Shown one piece after another: positions 10,842-22,282 of a stretch of DNA of 64,000 nt. The stretch's first letter is position 1. Each line of letters begins with the position of its first letter. The stretch comes from Sorex araneus (lineage: Eukaryota > Chordata > Mammalia > Eulipotyphla > Soricidae). The translations under genes and the position numbers were made by a program. The notes beneath the pieces were generated by a model, which had not been told where the DNA came from, made no database searches, and was given only the letters and a program-made list of their open reading frames with translations. Location of the stretch: contig NC_073305.1 of assembly GCF_027595985.1 (NCBI RefSeq), forward strand, positions 167,496,172 through 167,560,171, given 5' to 3'.

Positions 10842-11082
10842 CACTGTATCACTGTCATTCCATTGTTCATCGATTTGCTCGAGTGGGCACCAGTAATATC
10901 TCCATTTATCCCAGACCTGAGATTTTAGCAGCCTCTCCTTACTCATCTTTCCCAACAATTGGAGGCTTTTTCAGGGTTAAGGAAATGATAACTGTTATTG
11001 TTACTAAGGGTATGATAACTGTTATTGTTACTGTATTTGGCATATCGAATACACCATGGGGAGCTTGCCAGGCTCTTCCGTG
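10842..11082 (-). mobile_element. RTE-SINE, long form, 5'-truncated
   Basis: The tail end 'actgtatcactgtcattcc' is followed by 'gctcgagtgggcaccagtaa'. The long-form insert comes next ('gagattttagcagcctctcc', 'ttggaggctttttcagggtt'), then 'tttggcatatcgaatacacc'. It stops at 'gccaggctcttccgtg', before the tRNA head. A 22-bp unit 'gataactgttattgttact' plus flank is duplicated at about 10986-11030. Confidence 0.8.
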
Positions 11083-11228
11083 ATGTTATACACAATAAAT
11101 GTATATATTTTACACACATATTTGTAAAAAATTTTCAAGATAAATAACACATGTCAAACTTTGTGACTGAAGTATGTTTGGTACACCAATAAGATACAGA
11201 GACTGATGAGCCTAAAACACAGAAAGTG

Positions 11229-11458
11229 AAATAGAAATAGCACAATGGTTGGGCATTTGCCTTTCAGGTGGCCGTCCCAAGTTGGATTCTTCCACCCCTC
11301 TCAGAGAGCCCAGCAAGCTACCGAGAGTATAGAGCCCGCAAGGCAGAGCCTGGCAAGCTACCCCTGCGTATTGGATATGCCAAAAACAGTAACAATAAGT
11401 CTCTCAATGAGAGACATTACTGGTGCCCGCTCATTGCCAGACTAGCGATGGGATGACA
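11229..11458 (+). mobile_element. RTE-SINE, short form
   Basis: The head 'aatagcacaatggttggg' retains an A-box-like sequence. The B-box region is decayed ('agttggattcttcc'). The body and tail are clear: 'gagagcccagcaagctaccg', 'ttggatatgccaaaaacagt', 'gacattactggtgcccgctc', 'gatgggatgac'. Confidence 0.85.
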
Positions 11459-11499
11459 AAGAACAAAGAAATTAGAAAGATAACCAGGGATTAAATTCT

Positions 11500-11677
11500 T
11501 TTTTTTTTTTTTGGCTTTTTGGGTCACGCCCGGCAATGCTCAGGGGTCACTCCTGACTCTGCACTCAGGAATTACCCCTGGTGATGCTCAGGGGACCATA
11601 TGGGATGCTAGGAATCAAACCCGGGTCGGCTGCATGCAAGGCAAACGCCCTACCCGCTGTGCTATCTCTCCAGGCCC
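11500..11677 (-). mobile_element. SOR SINE, full length, 14-bp TSD
   Basis: A perfect TSD AGGGATTAAATTCT flanks it (11486-11499 and 11678-11691). The poly(T) start, 'gctttttgggtcacgcccgg', 'accatatgggatgctagg', B-box complement 'aatcaaacccggg' and terminal 'tgctatctctccaggccc' are all present. Low divergence and an intact TSD point to a recent insertion. Confidence 0.93.
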
Positions 11678-11691
11678 AGGGATTAAATTCT

Positions 11692-12173
11692 AAAAGATTG
11701 TTTAGGTCATTGAAAAACTACTTTTACATAAAATAATGTGGGAAAATCAATGATTTGAGTAGAGGAAATATACCCCAGTAAATACTTTTAGTATACTACT
11801 GTTGGGAATATCATATAAGATAAACCAAATGATCATTAGTCATAGTAAAATCTATATGCTATGCTACACTTTATATTAATAGATAATTCTTTATAAAAAC
11901 AAATAAATATGACAATCCTTTTCAAATAACATGCTGAATTAGATTGATAAAATACTTTTCTACCAGATAGTTTGAAATTATGCATTCTTTATTTTAAAAG
12001 CCTACTGTTTAATAATAATTAGTATACATGTTTCATGTATTTAACCTTGAAGTGTAATGAACCACAATCTGAAGTCACACCTCTTATATTATAATGGATG
12101 ATTTCTAAAATGAGTATCAAATATTTTTAAGATACTGGTAATGTCATAAAAAGATATAAATTCTGAAAACTCT
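11692..12173. other. AT-rich DNA, no recognised feature
   Basis: No repeat end or supportable gene was seen. Confidence 0.4.
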
Positions 12174-12192
12174 GAAAATGGAAGTTCTTTTA

Positions 12193-12368
12193 TTTATTTA
12201 TTTAGCTTTTTGGGTTACACCTGGCGGTGTTTATGTGTTACTTCTGGCTCTACACTCAGGAATTACTCCTGGCAGTGCTCGGGGGACCATATGGGATGTT
12301 GGGAATCGAACCTGGCTTGGCTGCGTGCAAGGCAAACTCCCTACCCGCCATGCTATTACTCCAGCCCC
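12193..12368 (-). mobile_element. SOR SINE, full length, 19-bp TSD
   Basis: A perfect 19-bp TSD beginning GAAAATGGAAG flanks it (12174-12192 and 12369-12387). The tail is (ATTT)n. The body shows 'gaccatatgggatgttggga', B-box complement 'aatcgaacctgg' and 'gccatgctattactccagcc'. The TSD length and its A-rich start fit L1-mediated insertion. Confidence 0.95.
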
Positions 12369-12419
12369 GAAAATGGAAGTTCTTTTAAATTGAAGTATCC
12401 TGAGGCAGGAGAAAATATA

Positions 12420-12515
12420 TTCAGGATTAGGCACTTCACTTGGATGAACAGGTCTTGGTTCAATCTCAAAATCACATGGTCCTTGGAGCATCACTAGTTG
12501 TAGCCCTGAAAGAAG
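12420..12515 (+). mobile_element. Old SOR-type SINE fragment
   Basis: The order 'caggtcttggttcaatctc', 'atcacatggtccttggagca', 'gtagccctgaaag' fits a diverged SOR with a decayed B box. Confidence 0.45.
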
Positions 12516-12799
12516 CCTTTTCCCCTGCACTCTGGCATTGAACTGCTGACCTGACCCTGTTGGACAAGTACTGCATGGAGGAGCAAAAACACCTCCTGAA
12601 AATCTTTTGGGAGACCTTCCCCCACCCAAACACAAAAAATTTAACTTTAAATGAGTTTTCTCCAAAAAATATGGGTAAGGAAAAAAAAATCCATGAAACT
12701 TATGACTTCAGGTAAACTGGAAACCTGTGAGTACTTATCTTACCTATCTGTAGTTATAAGGAACAATTTTAATAAAGTTCTTTATCAATCTTTATCAAT

Positions 12800-13010
12800 G
12801 TATCACTGTCATCCGGTTGTTCATCAATTTAGTAGAGTGGGCTCCAGTAATGTCCCCATTTTTCCCAGCTCTGAGATTGTAGCAGCCTCTCCTTAGTCGT
12901 CTTTCCTAACTATTGGAGATTCTTTCAGGGTCAGGGGAATGAGACCTATTATTGTTACTGTCTTTGGCATATAAAATACACCATGGGGAGTTTGCCAGGG
13001 TCTGCCATGC
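12800..13010 (-). mobile_element. RTE-SINE, long form, 8-bp TSD
   Basis: The repeat TTATCAAT flanks it (12792-12799 and 13011-13018). Antisense order: 'tatcactgtcatccggttgt', 'gggctccagtaatgtccc', long-form insert 'gattgtagcagcctctcctt' and 'tcagggtcaggggaatgaga', then 'gggagtttgccagggtctgc'. It ends before the tRNA head, so it is 5'-truncated. Confidence 0.8.
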
Positions 13011-13040
13011 TTATCAATCTGTAACCAGATTAAATTTTAT

Positions 13041-13197
13041 TTTGGGGACACAACCAGCTATGCTCAGAGTTTAGTCCTGATTCTGCTCAGTGATCACACT
13101 TGGCAGTGCAGAGAGACCATGTGGGTTACGGGGGTTGAACACAGGTTGGTCTCTTACAAGGCAAATACCTTACCCACTGTACCATCACTCCAACTCT
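13041..13197 (-). mobile_element. SOR-type SINE, diverged
   Basis: Antisense order: 'gacacaaccagctatgctca', 'gatcacacttggcagtgcag', 'gaccatgtgggttacggg', 'ttacaaggcaaataccttac', 'gtaccatcactccaact'. It is full length but heavily mutated. Confidence 0.75.
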
Positions 13198-13570
13198 GTA
13201 ACTCATTCTTAATAGAACTGTTTATTACTTTTTTTAAAAAGGAAAAACACAAAAGGGGAATTAGTGAATGCCATACCAAGTGTCATTTGCTATATGAAAC
13301 TCTACTCTTCAAACAAAGGTCATAAGTCATATTATATCTGAGCAAATTGAACAGTTAGAGATATGTAAAGAGAATATGGTATTACTAGAGAAAATGTTTA
13401 AAGTAACTTCCTGGAGAGTGGGGCTAAGGCATGGAGAATCCTTTTCAAATTTAAGCAGAAAAGGTGAAAATAAAAAGTGACAGCAGAGTAAGTTCCTACA
13501 GAAAAAAAATGTATTAAAAACCAAATGTGAAAGAACTGGGTGGTAAAAATGCATATTTGAACAAAATATT

Positions 13571-13739
13571 TTGTTTGTTTGCGGGACAGATCCTGTGATG
13601 TGCAGGGATTATTCCTGGCTATGGACTCAGAAATGACTCCTCATAGTGCTCAAGGAGCCAGGTGGGACCCTGTGGATTGAATGAGATCTTTCACTTACAA
13701 GGCAAGCACCCTACCGGCTGTACTATCTTCTAGGTCCTC
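13571..13739 (-). mobile_element. SOR-type SINE, diverged
   Basis: Antisense order: 'gcagggattattcctggct', 'actcagaaatgactcctca', 'aggtgggaccctgtggat', 'ttacaaggcaagcaccctac', 'gtactatcttctaggtcct'. Confidence 0.75.
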
Positions 13740-14126
13740 AAATAAAAATTTTTTTAAAGCATTAGAAAATGGAAAGAAACTGTATGAATAAAAATTAGGT
13801 GGAGAAAGAAGTTTAAATGACCTGATTAAAAAATGTCTAGGAAGACAAAGGAAAAAATATCAAGTACTTGTTATTAAATTCTGCACAAAAGAAATGTAAA
13901 GCTAGCCAACAGAACAGAGTAGTTACCTACTAGCATAATCTCAGAAAATGTTCCACCAATTGAAGAAAATACTATTTTTCACAGTACAGTGTCCAACAAA
14001 ATTCCAGGAAAATCACCCTAGGATGCTCAACTCGAGTGACTTACCTAGATGTTTTACATAAAATATCCTTTTGGCAATTATATACATTAAAATCAATTAT
14101 TTTATGAGATTATCAACTGATACTAC

Positions 14127-14168
<42 letters not shown>

Positions 14169-15097
14169 AACAAGAATATAAAAGAATTTCCAGGAAACTC
14201 CAACCTTAGCTTACCTTGAAAACATGATTCTTGTTTCTGCCTCAAAGAGAATTGGTCACTCTATGGTTTATACAATAAGCCATTTCAAACAGAGTTGAGC
14301 AAGGTACAAACAGTATGAAGCAGGGTTTAAGTTTTAATACCAGACAAAGCAAAGTTCCACTCAAAAACATGAAAGACTGCAGCACGATACTAAAAATCAC
14401 ATTTCACTGTGACAATATGACAGGTAATATCTACACAAAATAACAAAAAAATTGATTTAAGAAGTAGAAAATACAGACATTTATAGGGAACATAGAGACA
14501 CACTAAAAACACAGTTAATGCAATACCCATAATAATGTAAGAGTGACCAAATGAAACTATAAAGAAACAATATAATAAAAATGAGCTGATTTTGCCAATC
14601 ATCCTTATATCCTAATAATTGATGTATTTTTAACTTGTAACAGTATACATGGAATCTAATAATACTAGTTGGTTTGTTTTTATGTTTAATAAGACACACA
14701 TTACAAACAAAATGACCTTGACAAAATCAAAATGAAAAATAATAAAGCAACATTCTGTGCAGAAATTTGAAACATTCCATACGATATGTTTATAAATGGT
14801 AAAATAAGCCAAGCTAAAATTTTCTAAAATTTAATGATGATAAAATCATGAGACACAATAATGCATTGAGTATGCTAATGGTATTCAGCATAAGATAAAA
14901 ATTAAATTTCTCTTATCAGTGAAAATGTGAAAGATTATAAATAACCTCATACCTTAAAATCTAAAGTAACCCAAAGTATGGCAGTCATAACACAATATAG
15001 CAAATAATAAAAATAAGAGATAATTTAATGAGTAAAGAAAAGTAGTAGACGAATAATCAAAATAATATTTGGAAAGTAAGACAAAAATTGATTTCGG
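13740..15097. other. AT-rich DNA, possibly very old L1
   Basis: A-rich sense texture between about 14200 and 15060 is compatible with decayed L1 coding DNA, but no L1 motif could be aligned with confidence. A (TA)n run lies inside. Confidence 0.3.
14132..14166. repeat. (TA)n microsatellite
   Basis: Uninterrupted alternating A and T over about 35 bases. Confidence 0.95.
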
Positions 15098-15220
15098 TAA
15101 GAGTGCACAATTGTCAGGTGCTTGCCTTATATGCAATCTAATTGGTTTGATTTCCCCCGAAACACCAGGAGTAGTCAGAAATATGCTTGGAGCACCACTA
15201 GGTGTAACCCAAAGCCAGAC
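15098..15220 (+). mobile_element. Old SOR-related SINE
   Basis: It shows 'aggtgcttgccttatatgca', a decayed B box 'ggtttgatttcccc', then 'aacaccaggagtagtcag' and 'agcaccactaggtgtaaccc'. Confidence 0.55.
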
Positions 15221-16190
15221 AAACATAAGTTTGATAAAGCATCTTAAGAAAATGGGTAGAAAACACAAAATTATAATTGAGGAGGGACAAGTAATTATAC
15301 AAAGGAAAAATATGAACTCATTAATTATTAAATTACAATAAGATTTTTGTACCTATGTATACATTTGAAAATCTGAATGAAACAGACAATTTTCTTAGGA
15401 AACAATTTGCTATATTATTGCTCAGAGTTTATAATATACTAAAGAGTTATTTTCCATATGGTTCCCAGGTACTATTGGGAGTGACCCCCAAGTAATGCTT
15501 AGTGTCATCCCCAAACAAAAATCCAATAAAAACAGCCTGTTTAAGATATTTTCAGTACAATTTCTTCAAATAGTCATCGTATATTAATATGATCCATATG
15601 CCACATAAGTTGTTATGTAGCATGAACACATTTCAATACTTTTATGAAATTATATATTAAACATTTGGTACAAATGTAAAGAAATTGACATGTCAACTTA
15701 ATGAAAATTTCTATTTTTCCTGACTAGGTAGTTTAGAATACCAAAAAATATTCATTCCTTGTTTCTATATGTAAAAAAAAATTATAGTAACAGCTCTATT
15801 GAATGTGAGCAAAAAAGTGAAAAAGCAAGCTGTAAATAATATAAGAGAAGCACAAATTCTCCCACATATTAAAAGCACTATAATATTTCTATAGCAAAGC
15901 ATATATAATTGCATGTAAAATAGATGGAGAATGGGAAAGAACAGAAATGAAAGAGATAGAAAAAAGTGTATATGAAAGTCTATATGTGAGAAATGTACAT
16001 TCATTTCTCAGGGGCAAAATAAGGTTTAAATAAACGCTACTCGAAAAAATAATCATTAGAAATGACACACATAAATACTTCAAGCCTATAGTTGAATAAA
16101 CACAATATGAATGATGCATAAAACTTAAAATATATTTAAAATTAAGTCAAGCAAGTGCTAGAAAAATTTTATTAAAATAAATTTAACTAG
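15221..16190. other. AT-rich DNA with a SINE 3' remnant
   Basis: About 15453-15520 ('ccatatggttcccagg ... gtcatccccaaacaaaaa') resembles the 3' half of an old SOR-type SINE. The rest is AT-rich with no recognised feature. Confidence 0.35.
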
Positions 16191-16347
16191 GAGCCAGAGA
16201 GATAGTAATGTGAGAAAGGTAGTTGCTCTGGATGTGAATGATCAAGCTTTGATCTCTGGAGCATCTAATATGGTCCCCAGTATGCAAGTAATTACTGCGT
16301 GTAGAGACAGAGACAAATTCAGAGCTCTGGGAGGTGCAGAATAAAGC
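16191..16347 (+). mobile_element. Old SOR-type SINE
   Basis: The order 'gagccagagagatagtaatg', 'atcaagctttgatctctgga', 'ctaatatggtccccagta', 'gtagagacagagacaaattc' follows the SOR plan with many substitutions. Confidence 0.6.
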
Positions 16348-16668
16348 AAAAAAAAAAACCCAAAAAGTAAATGTAATTAATTAATGATAAGATATTAGTA
16401 CATTAAAGTATTCAATAATAAATTGAATAAAAATTTTAGATGGAATCCAATTCTAGATGCAACGAAAGAAAATAGCTATTAATTTGAGTATGTTAGTCAA
16501 AGTGTTTGACATGTTTAAAAATCATACAAAAATCTGGGAAAATATGATTTTACTAGGAGGTATCTAATTTTACATGGATAAAATAATAAAAATTATAATC
16601 ATTCATTAAAAAATAACTTAATTTACATATAGTTAGTAAATAAAAGAAAATATTCATTATGTAAATTT

Positions 16669-16918
16669 TCGATAGCATAGTGGTAGGGCGCCTGCTTTTC
16701 ACACTGCCGACCCGTGTTCGATTTCTCTGCCCCTCTCGGAGAGCCCGGCAAGCTCCCAAGAGTATTGCACCTGCACAGCAGAGCCTGGCAAGCTACCCAT
16801 GGTGTATTGGATATCCCAAAAACAGTAACAACAAGTCTCACAATGAGAGACGTTACTGGTGCCCGCTGGAACAAATCGATGAGTAACGGAATGACAGTGA
16901 CAGTGAATGACAGTGATA
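16669..16918 (+). mobile_element. RTE-SINE, short form, near full length
   Basis: The head 'gatagcatagtggtagggcg' carries an A box, and GTTCGATTTC (16716-16725) is the B box. The body follows: 'ctcggagagcccggcaagct', 'agcagagcctggcaagctac', 'aaaaacagtaacaacaagtc'. The RTE tail is 'agacgttactggtgcccgct', 'aatcgatgagtaacggaatg' and (TGACAG)n-like repeats. This is the best + strand reference copy of the family. Confidence 0.93.
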
Positions 16919-17474
16919 TTGCACAAAATAACTTGGCTATAAATATCACTTTTATCATCATCATAATAATGATTAAGAAAAAAAATACAGATTTTAGAAG
17001 GACTTTAGAATTTAAATTAGACTTTAATAAAATTTATGAAATGATAATTAGAAAACAAATAAACTAATCAAATAAAAAATACAGATTCTTAAAAATAAAT
17101 ACAATTAAAATTGCAGATGTACTATAGAGATATTATTTAAAAATTGGAGTTTAACTTTCAGAATAGAGAGAAACTTGTGTTAGGTATAGATTTAATGTAT
17201 TGCAAAGTTAAACATTATACAAATTCAGAAATTATTTACATTATACTTCATTCGAAAATCTTTTGTCCAAGATAGGGGTGTGTAATTTTTATTCTTTTCC
17301 TATATTGGACTCTCTTTTCTCTTCCATATTTCTTAAATATTTTTACTTCACAAAAGAATATTATGTGAAGCCATAGTTTTGATAGTAGGAAACATACTCA
17401 AGCATCATACCTACATCTAATATAAGTGGTTTAGAAATATGTAAAAGTTATACATAGAAAATCACAAGGAATGT
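16919..17474. other. AT-rich DNA, no recognised feature
   Basis: Nothing beyond short A-rich runs is seen. Confidence 0.4.
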
Positions 17475-17660
17475 GGGGGCTGGAGCCTTAGCAAAGCAGG
17501 TAGGGTGTTTGCCTTGCACGCGACCAACCCGGGTTCAATTCCCAGCATCCCATATGGCCCCCTGAGCACCACCAGGAGTAATTCCTGAGTGCAGAGCCAG
17601 GAGTAACCCCTGTGTATCGCCAGGTGTGACCCAAAAAGCGAAAAGTAAATAAATAAATAA
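17475..17660 (+). mobile_element. SOR SINE, full length
   Basis: Complete head ('gggggctggagccttagcaa'), B box 'gggttcaattcc', 'catcccatatggccccctga', 'gagtgcagagccaggagtaa', 'gccaggtgtgacccaaaaag' and an (AAAT)n tail. An imperfect direct repeat of 'aaaatcacaagg' (left, 17458) and 'aaaatcataagg' (right, after the tail) is the probable TSD. Confidence 0.92.
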
Positions 17661-19699
17661 AAAATCATAAGGCAAATTTCATACATGTTAGCAATTGAGA
17701 ATGCTAGACTTCAGAGATAGAGAAGTTTTATATATTATTTATATAAGTTTTTCTAGATCTAAAATCATTTTATTTAAGTTACAAAAACAGAATAAATCCA
17801 AAATAAATAAATGAATCTTCACAGATGACCTAAAGATGAACAGCACAGCTTAAAATGTATGAGCAAGTATTCTTGAACCAAAGTTTGTTGGCGAGTAACA
17901 ATACTAGTACTGTCACTTATTAATTGTTACAATCTTGTTCAAGTTACTGTACTGACTTAGTCTGTTTCCTTGAGTTTAAGTAGAGTTGTTTTACATAGAG
18001 CTATTGTGAAACTTAATTAAATTGTTATGTATGTGTAAAGCATTTGGACAGCGGTTGGCACAGAGTGAATGATATATAAATGCTTGTACAATAAAATGAG
18101 TTTTATTTATTTTGTCATATGTACTGAATCAAAGCAGAAATTCCTCCTTATACTTAATATCTATAATCAGCATGAACAAAATAGAAACCAAGAATAGGGC
18201 ATACTGTCTTAATTTTAAAAGTAGGAACAAAACTAATGAGGATTAAGACAAATTAAGTAATAGCAACCTAGAGCCAGACCATCTGGTCCAATCAAGAAAC
18301 AGCATTTGTATAACACATTAAAAATCAAGTGTCTTCTTGGTTTCTAACTAAATAGAAAAGATATATCTACCAATTCAATTCGGAACATAGTTTTGACACT
18401 AAAATATGAGGAATAGAGCTCTGAGAAAGTGATTAAAATGGACAAAATTATGTTAGGGTAACAAATGAATACCACATACCACCATTCATACAAATGTCAT
18501 ATAAAAGCTGAGAAGAAAAGTTTGGAACATAAGCATGAAATCTGTGCATATTGTGTTGTATGTTATGTACGTTTTGGCGTGGAATAGATAGTTTAGTCTG
18601 GACATAATTTGTTTATAGATTTTTTGAAACTGTATAGTATGCATTTAGAAGCAATACATGTATGCATGTATTTGTATATGTATTTATGTATAGGTATTAC
18701 TTTTGTTTTCGTTTTCTATGGAATCAACAAAATAGACAAATAGAGGCCAGACATTAAAAAGAGAAAAAGGAAACATTAGCTACAGCAGGGGAAAGTTTAA
18801 GCAAAGATGAAAGGAATGCTTTTGAAACTCCATCACTTGAAAGGAAACGAAGAAATAGAAAAGGTATGGAGTGGTTAGAAGGATTCTGGGGAAAGCGCCC
18901 AGGGAGTGTAATGCTGGAATTCAATCTCAAAGAGCCAGTGGACTAGGGCAAGAGGCAGACATGAGGATGGCGGTACATCTGCATTCAATCAGTGCCTTTT
19001 TTTTCCCCCTGAATTCTGTTTCCCTTCTTTCTCTGAAATCACCCATCCAAAATCCCCGAGGCCATTGGAACATGTGTGCTTCCTCCTTACAAACTTCACT
19101 TTGCATCAGGAGACCTGTCCTTGTTAATTTAACACAAACCCTAAAGTGGACATAGAAAATACTTCCTAAACTTAGTTCTAGTACTTAATAATATCAACCT
19201 AAAAGTCTTGTCCTCAGTTGTGATATTTAGAACATGGCTAATTCAGTCATTTGTTAACCAGTGGAAAAGGTGAAAACAAAAAAAATAAATTGCAATATAT
19301 ATTATCTGATCTCATTCATGGTTGATAAGACCTCATTCAACACTCTTAATGCTTTCTTCATGTTTTTTTCACAACTATATTCATTGATAATCACTAATCA
19401 TTAATTTTTGACAAAAAATCTGGTTTTCTGGTTTCTGTTTTCTTGATTCGACTGCCCACATTTTTTTCACCACCACTATTCAAATGTACATGTGGCATTC
19501 ATGGTCCTGATGCAATAAATTTCTTTTAAATGACAAGCTCTTAAAATTTCTCTACCATATAGAATAATTTATATACTATATCATCAAAAATAACTATTTT
19601 TATGAAGGTCAGGTTTCTAAAATTAATTATACTTATTTCTGTGTAATTGTAATGACCCTCCCTATTCAAAAAATCCCAAAATTCTATGTAATATAAAAT
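17661..19699. other. AT-rich DNA, repeat-poor to the eye
   Basis: No SINE or young L1 end is present in these 2 kb. A slightly GC-richer patch at about 18940-19140 shows no splice-flanked reading frame. ATG/TGT repeats near 18655-18690 are minor. Confidence 0.35.
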
Positions 19700-20077
19700 C
19701 TAGGGTACTGAAAGAAATTCCTCTGCAATCTGGTACAAACAATGATATTTACTTTCTTTACTACTAATCTGTATAGTTTTGGAAGTATTTACCACCACAA
19801 TCAGGCAAGAGAAAGAAATCAAAGGGACCCAAATTAAAAAGAATTTAAAATACCACTGCAAACTAGCACTGTTTGTTAATGACATGATAATAAACATTAA
19901 CTGCTTCACTAAAAAACTCTTAAAACAGTGAATGTATTCAAAAAGTCTCAAGGTACTAATGAATGCACAAAATCTGCTCTATTTTTATTTGGAGTGAATT
20001 AGAGGAGATATAAAAATGAGAACTCTGTTTAAAATAGTGTCCAAAAATGTCTAATACCTAAGGTATTAACATAATAA

Positions 20078-20334
20078 GCACCTCACTGTAGCACTGTCTT
20101 CCGGATGTTCATTGATTTGCCCGGGCAGGCACCAGTAAGGTCTCCATTGTGAGATTTGTTGTTACTGTTTTTGACATATCGAATACCCCATGGGTAGCTT
20201 GCCAGGTTTTGCCTTGCGGGCGGATACTCTTGGCAGCTTGCTGGGCTCTCCAAGAAAGACAGAGGAATTGAACCTGGGTTGACTGTGTGCAAGGCAAACA
20301 CCCTACCCACTGTGCTGTGCTATCGCTCCAGCCC
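20078..20334 (-). mobile_element. RTE-SINE, short form, full length, 13-bp TSD
   Basis: Flanks ATTAACATAATAA (20065-20077) and ATTGACATAATAA (20335-20347) match at 12 of 13 positions. The tail ('cactgtagcactgtcttcc'), body ('tttgacatatcgaatacccc'), B-box complement ('gaattgaacctggg') and head ('gctatcgctccagccc') are complete. Confidence 0.93.
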
Positions 20335-21334
20335 ATTGACATAATAAAGGATATTGCAAACTTATGCATTGAAAACTAAATCACTGTTGAAAGGAATCGT
20401 AGAGTGCATTCAGGAACTGGAAAAATATTCCTTATTCATGATTTGGGAGAATTATCCAAAGTAGCCATTTTTATGAATATAATAATGTATATTTAGTGCA
20501 ATTCCCATAAAAAATCCAATTATATTCTTTAAGGAATAAATTCTACTACAATTTGTTAGTGTCATAAAACTCCCTGAATCCCAAAGCTATCAAAGCAATT
20601 CTTTAAAAAAAAGGGGGGGGGAATATACTGCATCTCCTGACTTTCTAATATACTTTCTAATATACCACAAAGCTACAGCAATCAAAACTGCATTCTAGAT
20701 TCTGGTTATTGTGAGTTGTGCTGCAGTGGACATGCAGTGAACATAGATGTGCAGATGGCATTTCTGCTGTGTGTGTTTGGACCCCCACTGTATATTTCTA
20801 GAAGTGGTATTACTGTAGGTTTTTGAGGAATATCCATACTGTTTCCTAAAAAAGGCTGAACCAAGAAGCATTCCCACCAGGAACAAAGGAGAGTTCTTTG
20901 TCCCCGCAGAGGCTCCAGCTCTGGTTGTTCTTATTTTTTTGAATATGTGCCAATCTCTATGGTATGAGATGATATCTGATTTTTTTTTTTAGTTGCATCT
21001 TCCTGATCATTAGTGATATAAAACATTCTTTTACATGCCTTTTGGGCATTTCAATTTCTTCCTTGAAGAAGTTTCTGTTATATCTTCACCCCATTTTTTG
21101 ATGGTGTTGGATATTTTTTCCTTGTAAAGTTTCCCTAGTGCCTTATATATCTTCGATATTAACTCTTTATCAGATAAGGATTGGGTAAATATCTTTTTCT
21201 ATTTTGTGAACTGGCTTTGTTTCTTGATCATTGCAGCACTATTCACAGTAGCCAGAATCTGGAAACACCTTGAGTGCACAAGGTGTGCACTTTATCTAAT
21301 CATGATAGATGATTAGATAAAGAAATTATGGCAC

Positions 21335-21769
21335 TGTAGCACTGCCATCCCATTATTGATTTGCTCGAGTGGGCACCAGTAATGTCTCCATTGTTAAGAC
21401 TTGCTGTTTTTTTTTTTTTTTTTTTTTGCTTTTTGGGTCACACCCAGCGATGCTCAGGGGTTACTCCTGGCTTTGCACTCAGGAACTACTCCTGGCGGTG
21501 CTTGGGGGACCATATGGGATGCCGGGGATTGAACCCGGGTCGGCCGCGTGTAAGGCAAACGCCCTACCCGCTGTGCTATCGCTCCGGCCCCAACTTGCTA
21601 CTGTTTTTGGCATATCGAAATGCCACGGGTAGCTTGTGAGGCTCTGCCTTGTGAGCGGGGTCCTCTTGGTAGCTTGCTAGGTTCTCCAAAAGGTACGGAA
21701 GAATCGAACGTGGCTCGACCACATTCAAGGCAAATGGCCTACCCCCTGTGCTATGACTCCAGCCTACAC
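21335..21769 (-). mobile_element. RTE-SINE in L1-B, interrupted by a SOR
   Basis: The repeat ATGGCAC flanks it (21328-21334 and 21770-21776), and the L1 sequence reads through when the SINE is removed. Its two parts (21335-21405 and 21593-21769) form one short-form copy: 'cgagtgggcaccagtaatgt', then 'tactgtttttggcatatcga', 'gaagaatcgaacgtggc' and 'tgctatgactccagcc'. Confidence 0.85.
21406..21592 (-). mobile_element. SOR SINE nested in the RTE-SINE
   Basis: The repeat ACTTGCT occurs on both sides (21399-21405 and 21593-21599). It has a poly(T) start, 'gctttttgggtcacacccag', 'accatatgggatgccgggga', B-box complement 'gattgaacccggg', and CpG-rich 'gtcggccgcgtg'. Retained CpGs suggest it is young, the last of four insertions here. 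Confidence 0.93.
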
Positions 21770-22217
21770 ATGGCACACCTACACAATAGAATATTACACA
21801 GCAATTCAAGAAAATTATGTCATGAATTTTTCTTATAAATGGGTGGATATGGAGAAATGATAAGTAAGATAAATCAGAAGAAGAGAGGCAGATATAGAAT
21901 GACTACACTCATTTGTGGGATATAAAAAAAAGTAGTATAAAACTAATATCCAAGGTCATGAAAAACAGGTACCTGGAGGACTGGTCAATGGTTAAAAGTT
22001 TGACAAAAGTGTGTGTTGGGCAAAGGGCGGTTAGGATAGAGAAGGGACCATTATGATAACAACACTTAGAAATGATCACTCTGGACAAGAAATGAGTGTT
22101 GGAAGTTGGTAAAGGGATATACATAATAAAGGGATATACTGATACTTTCAATATATGCATTTCATACCGTAATGCCCCCAAAGAAAGAGAGACAGAAACA
22201 GACAGACCAAAGCAGAC

Positions 22218-22236
22218 ACAGAGAGAGACAGAGAGA

Positions 22237-22280
<44 letters not shown>
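22218..22280. repeat. (GA)n microsatellite in the L1-B 3' UTR
   Basis: Almost pure GA repeats occupy the position where related L1 3' UTRs in the window have 'ggagagagagaa', so the run probably expanded from that seed. Confidence 0.9.

Positions 22281-22282
<2 letters not shown>

Noticed and set aside
18871..19155. Possible exon-like open frame of 94 codons
   Set aside because: No recognised family and a low-complexity start; its length is within chance for slightly GC-richer DNA, and no splice or promoter context is visible.
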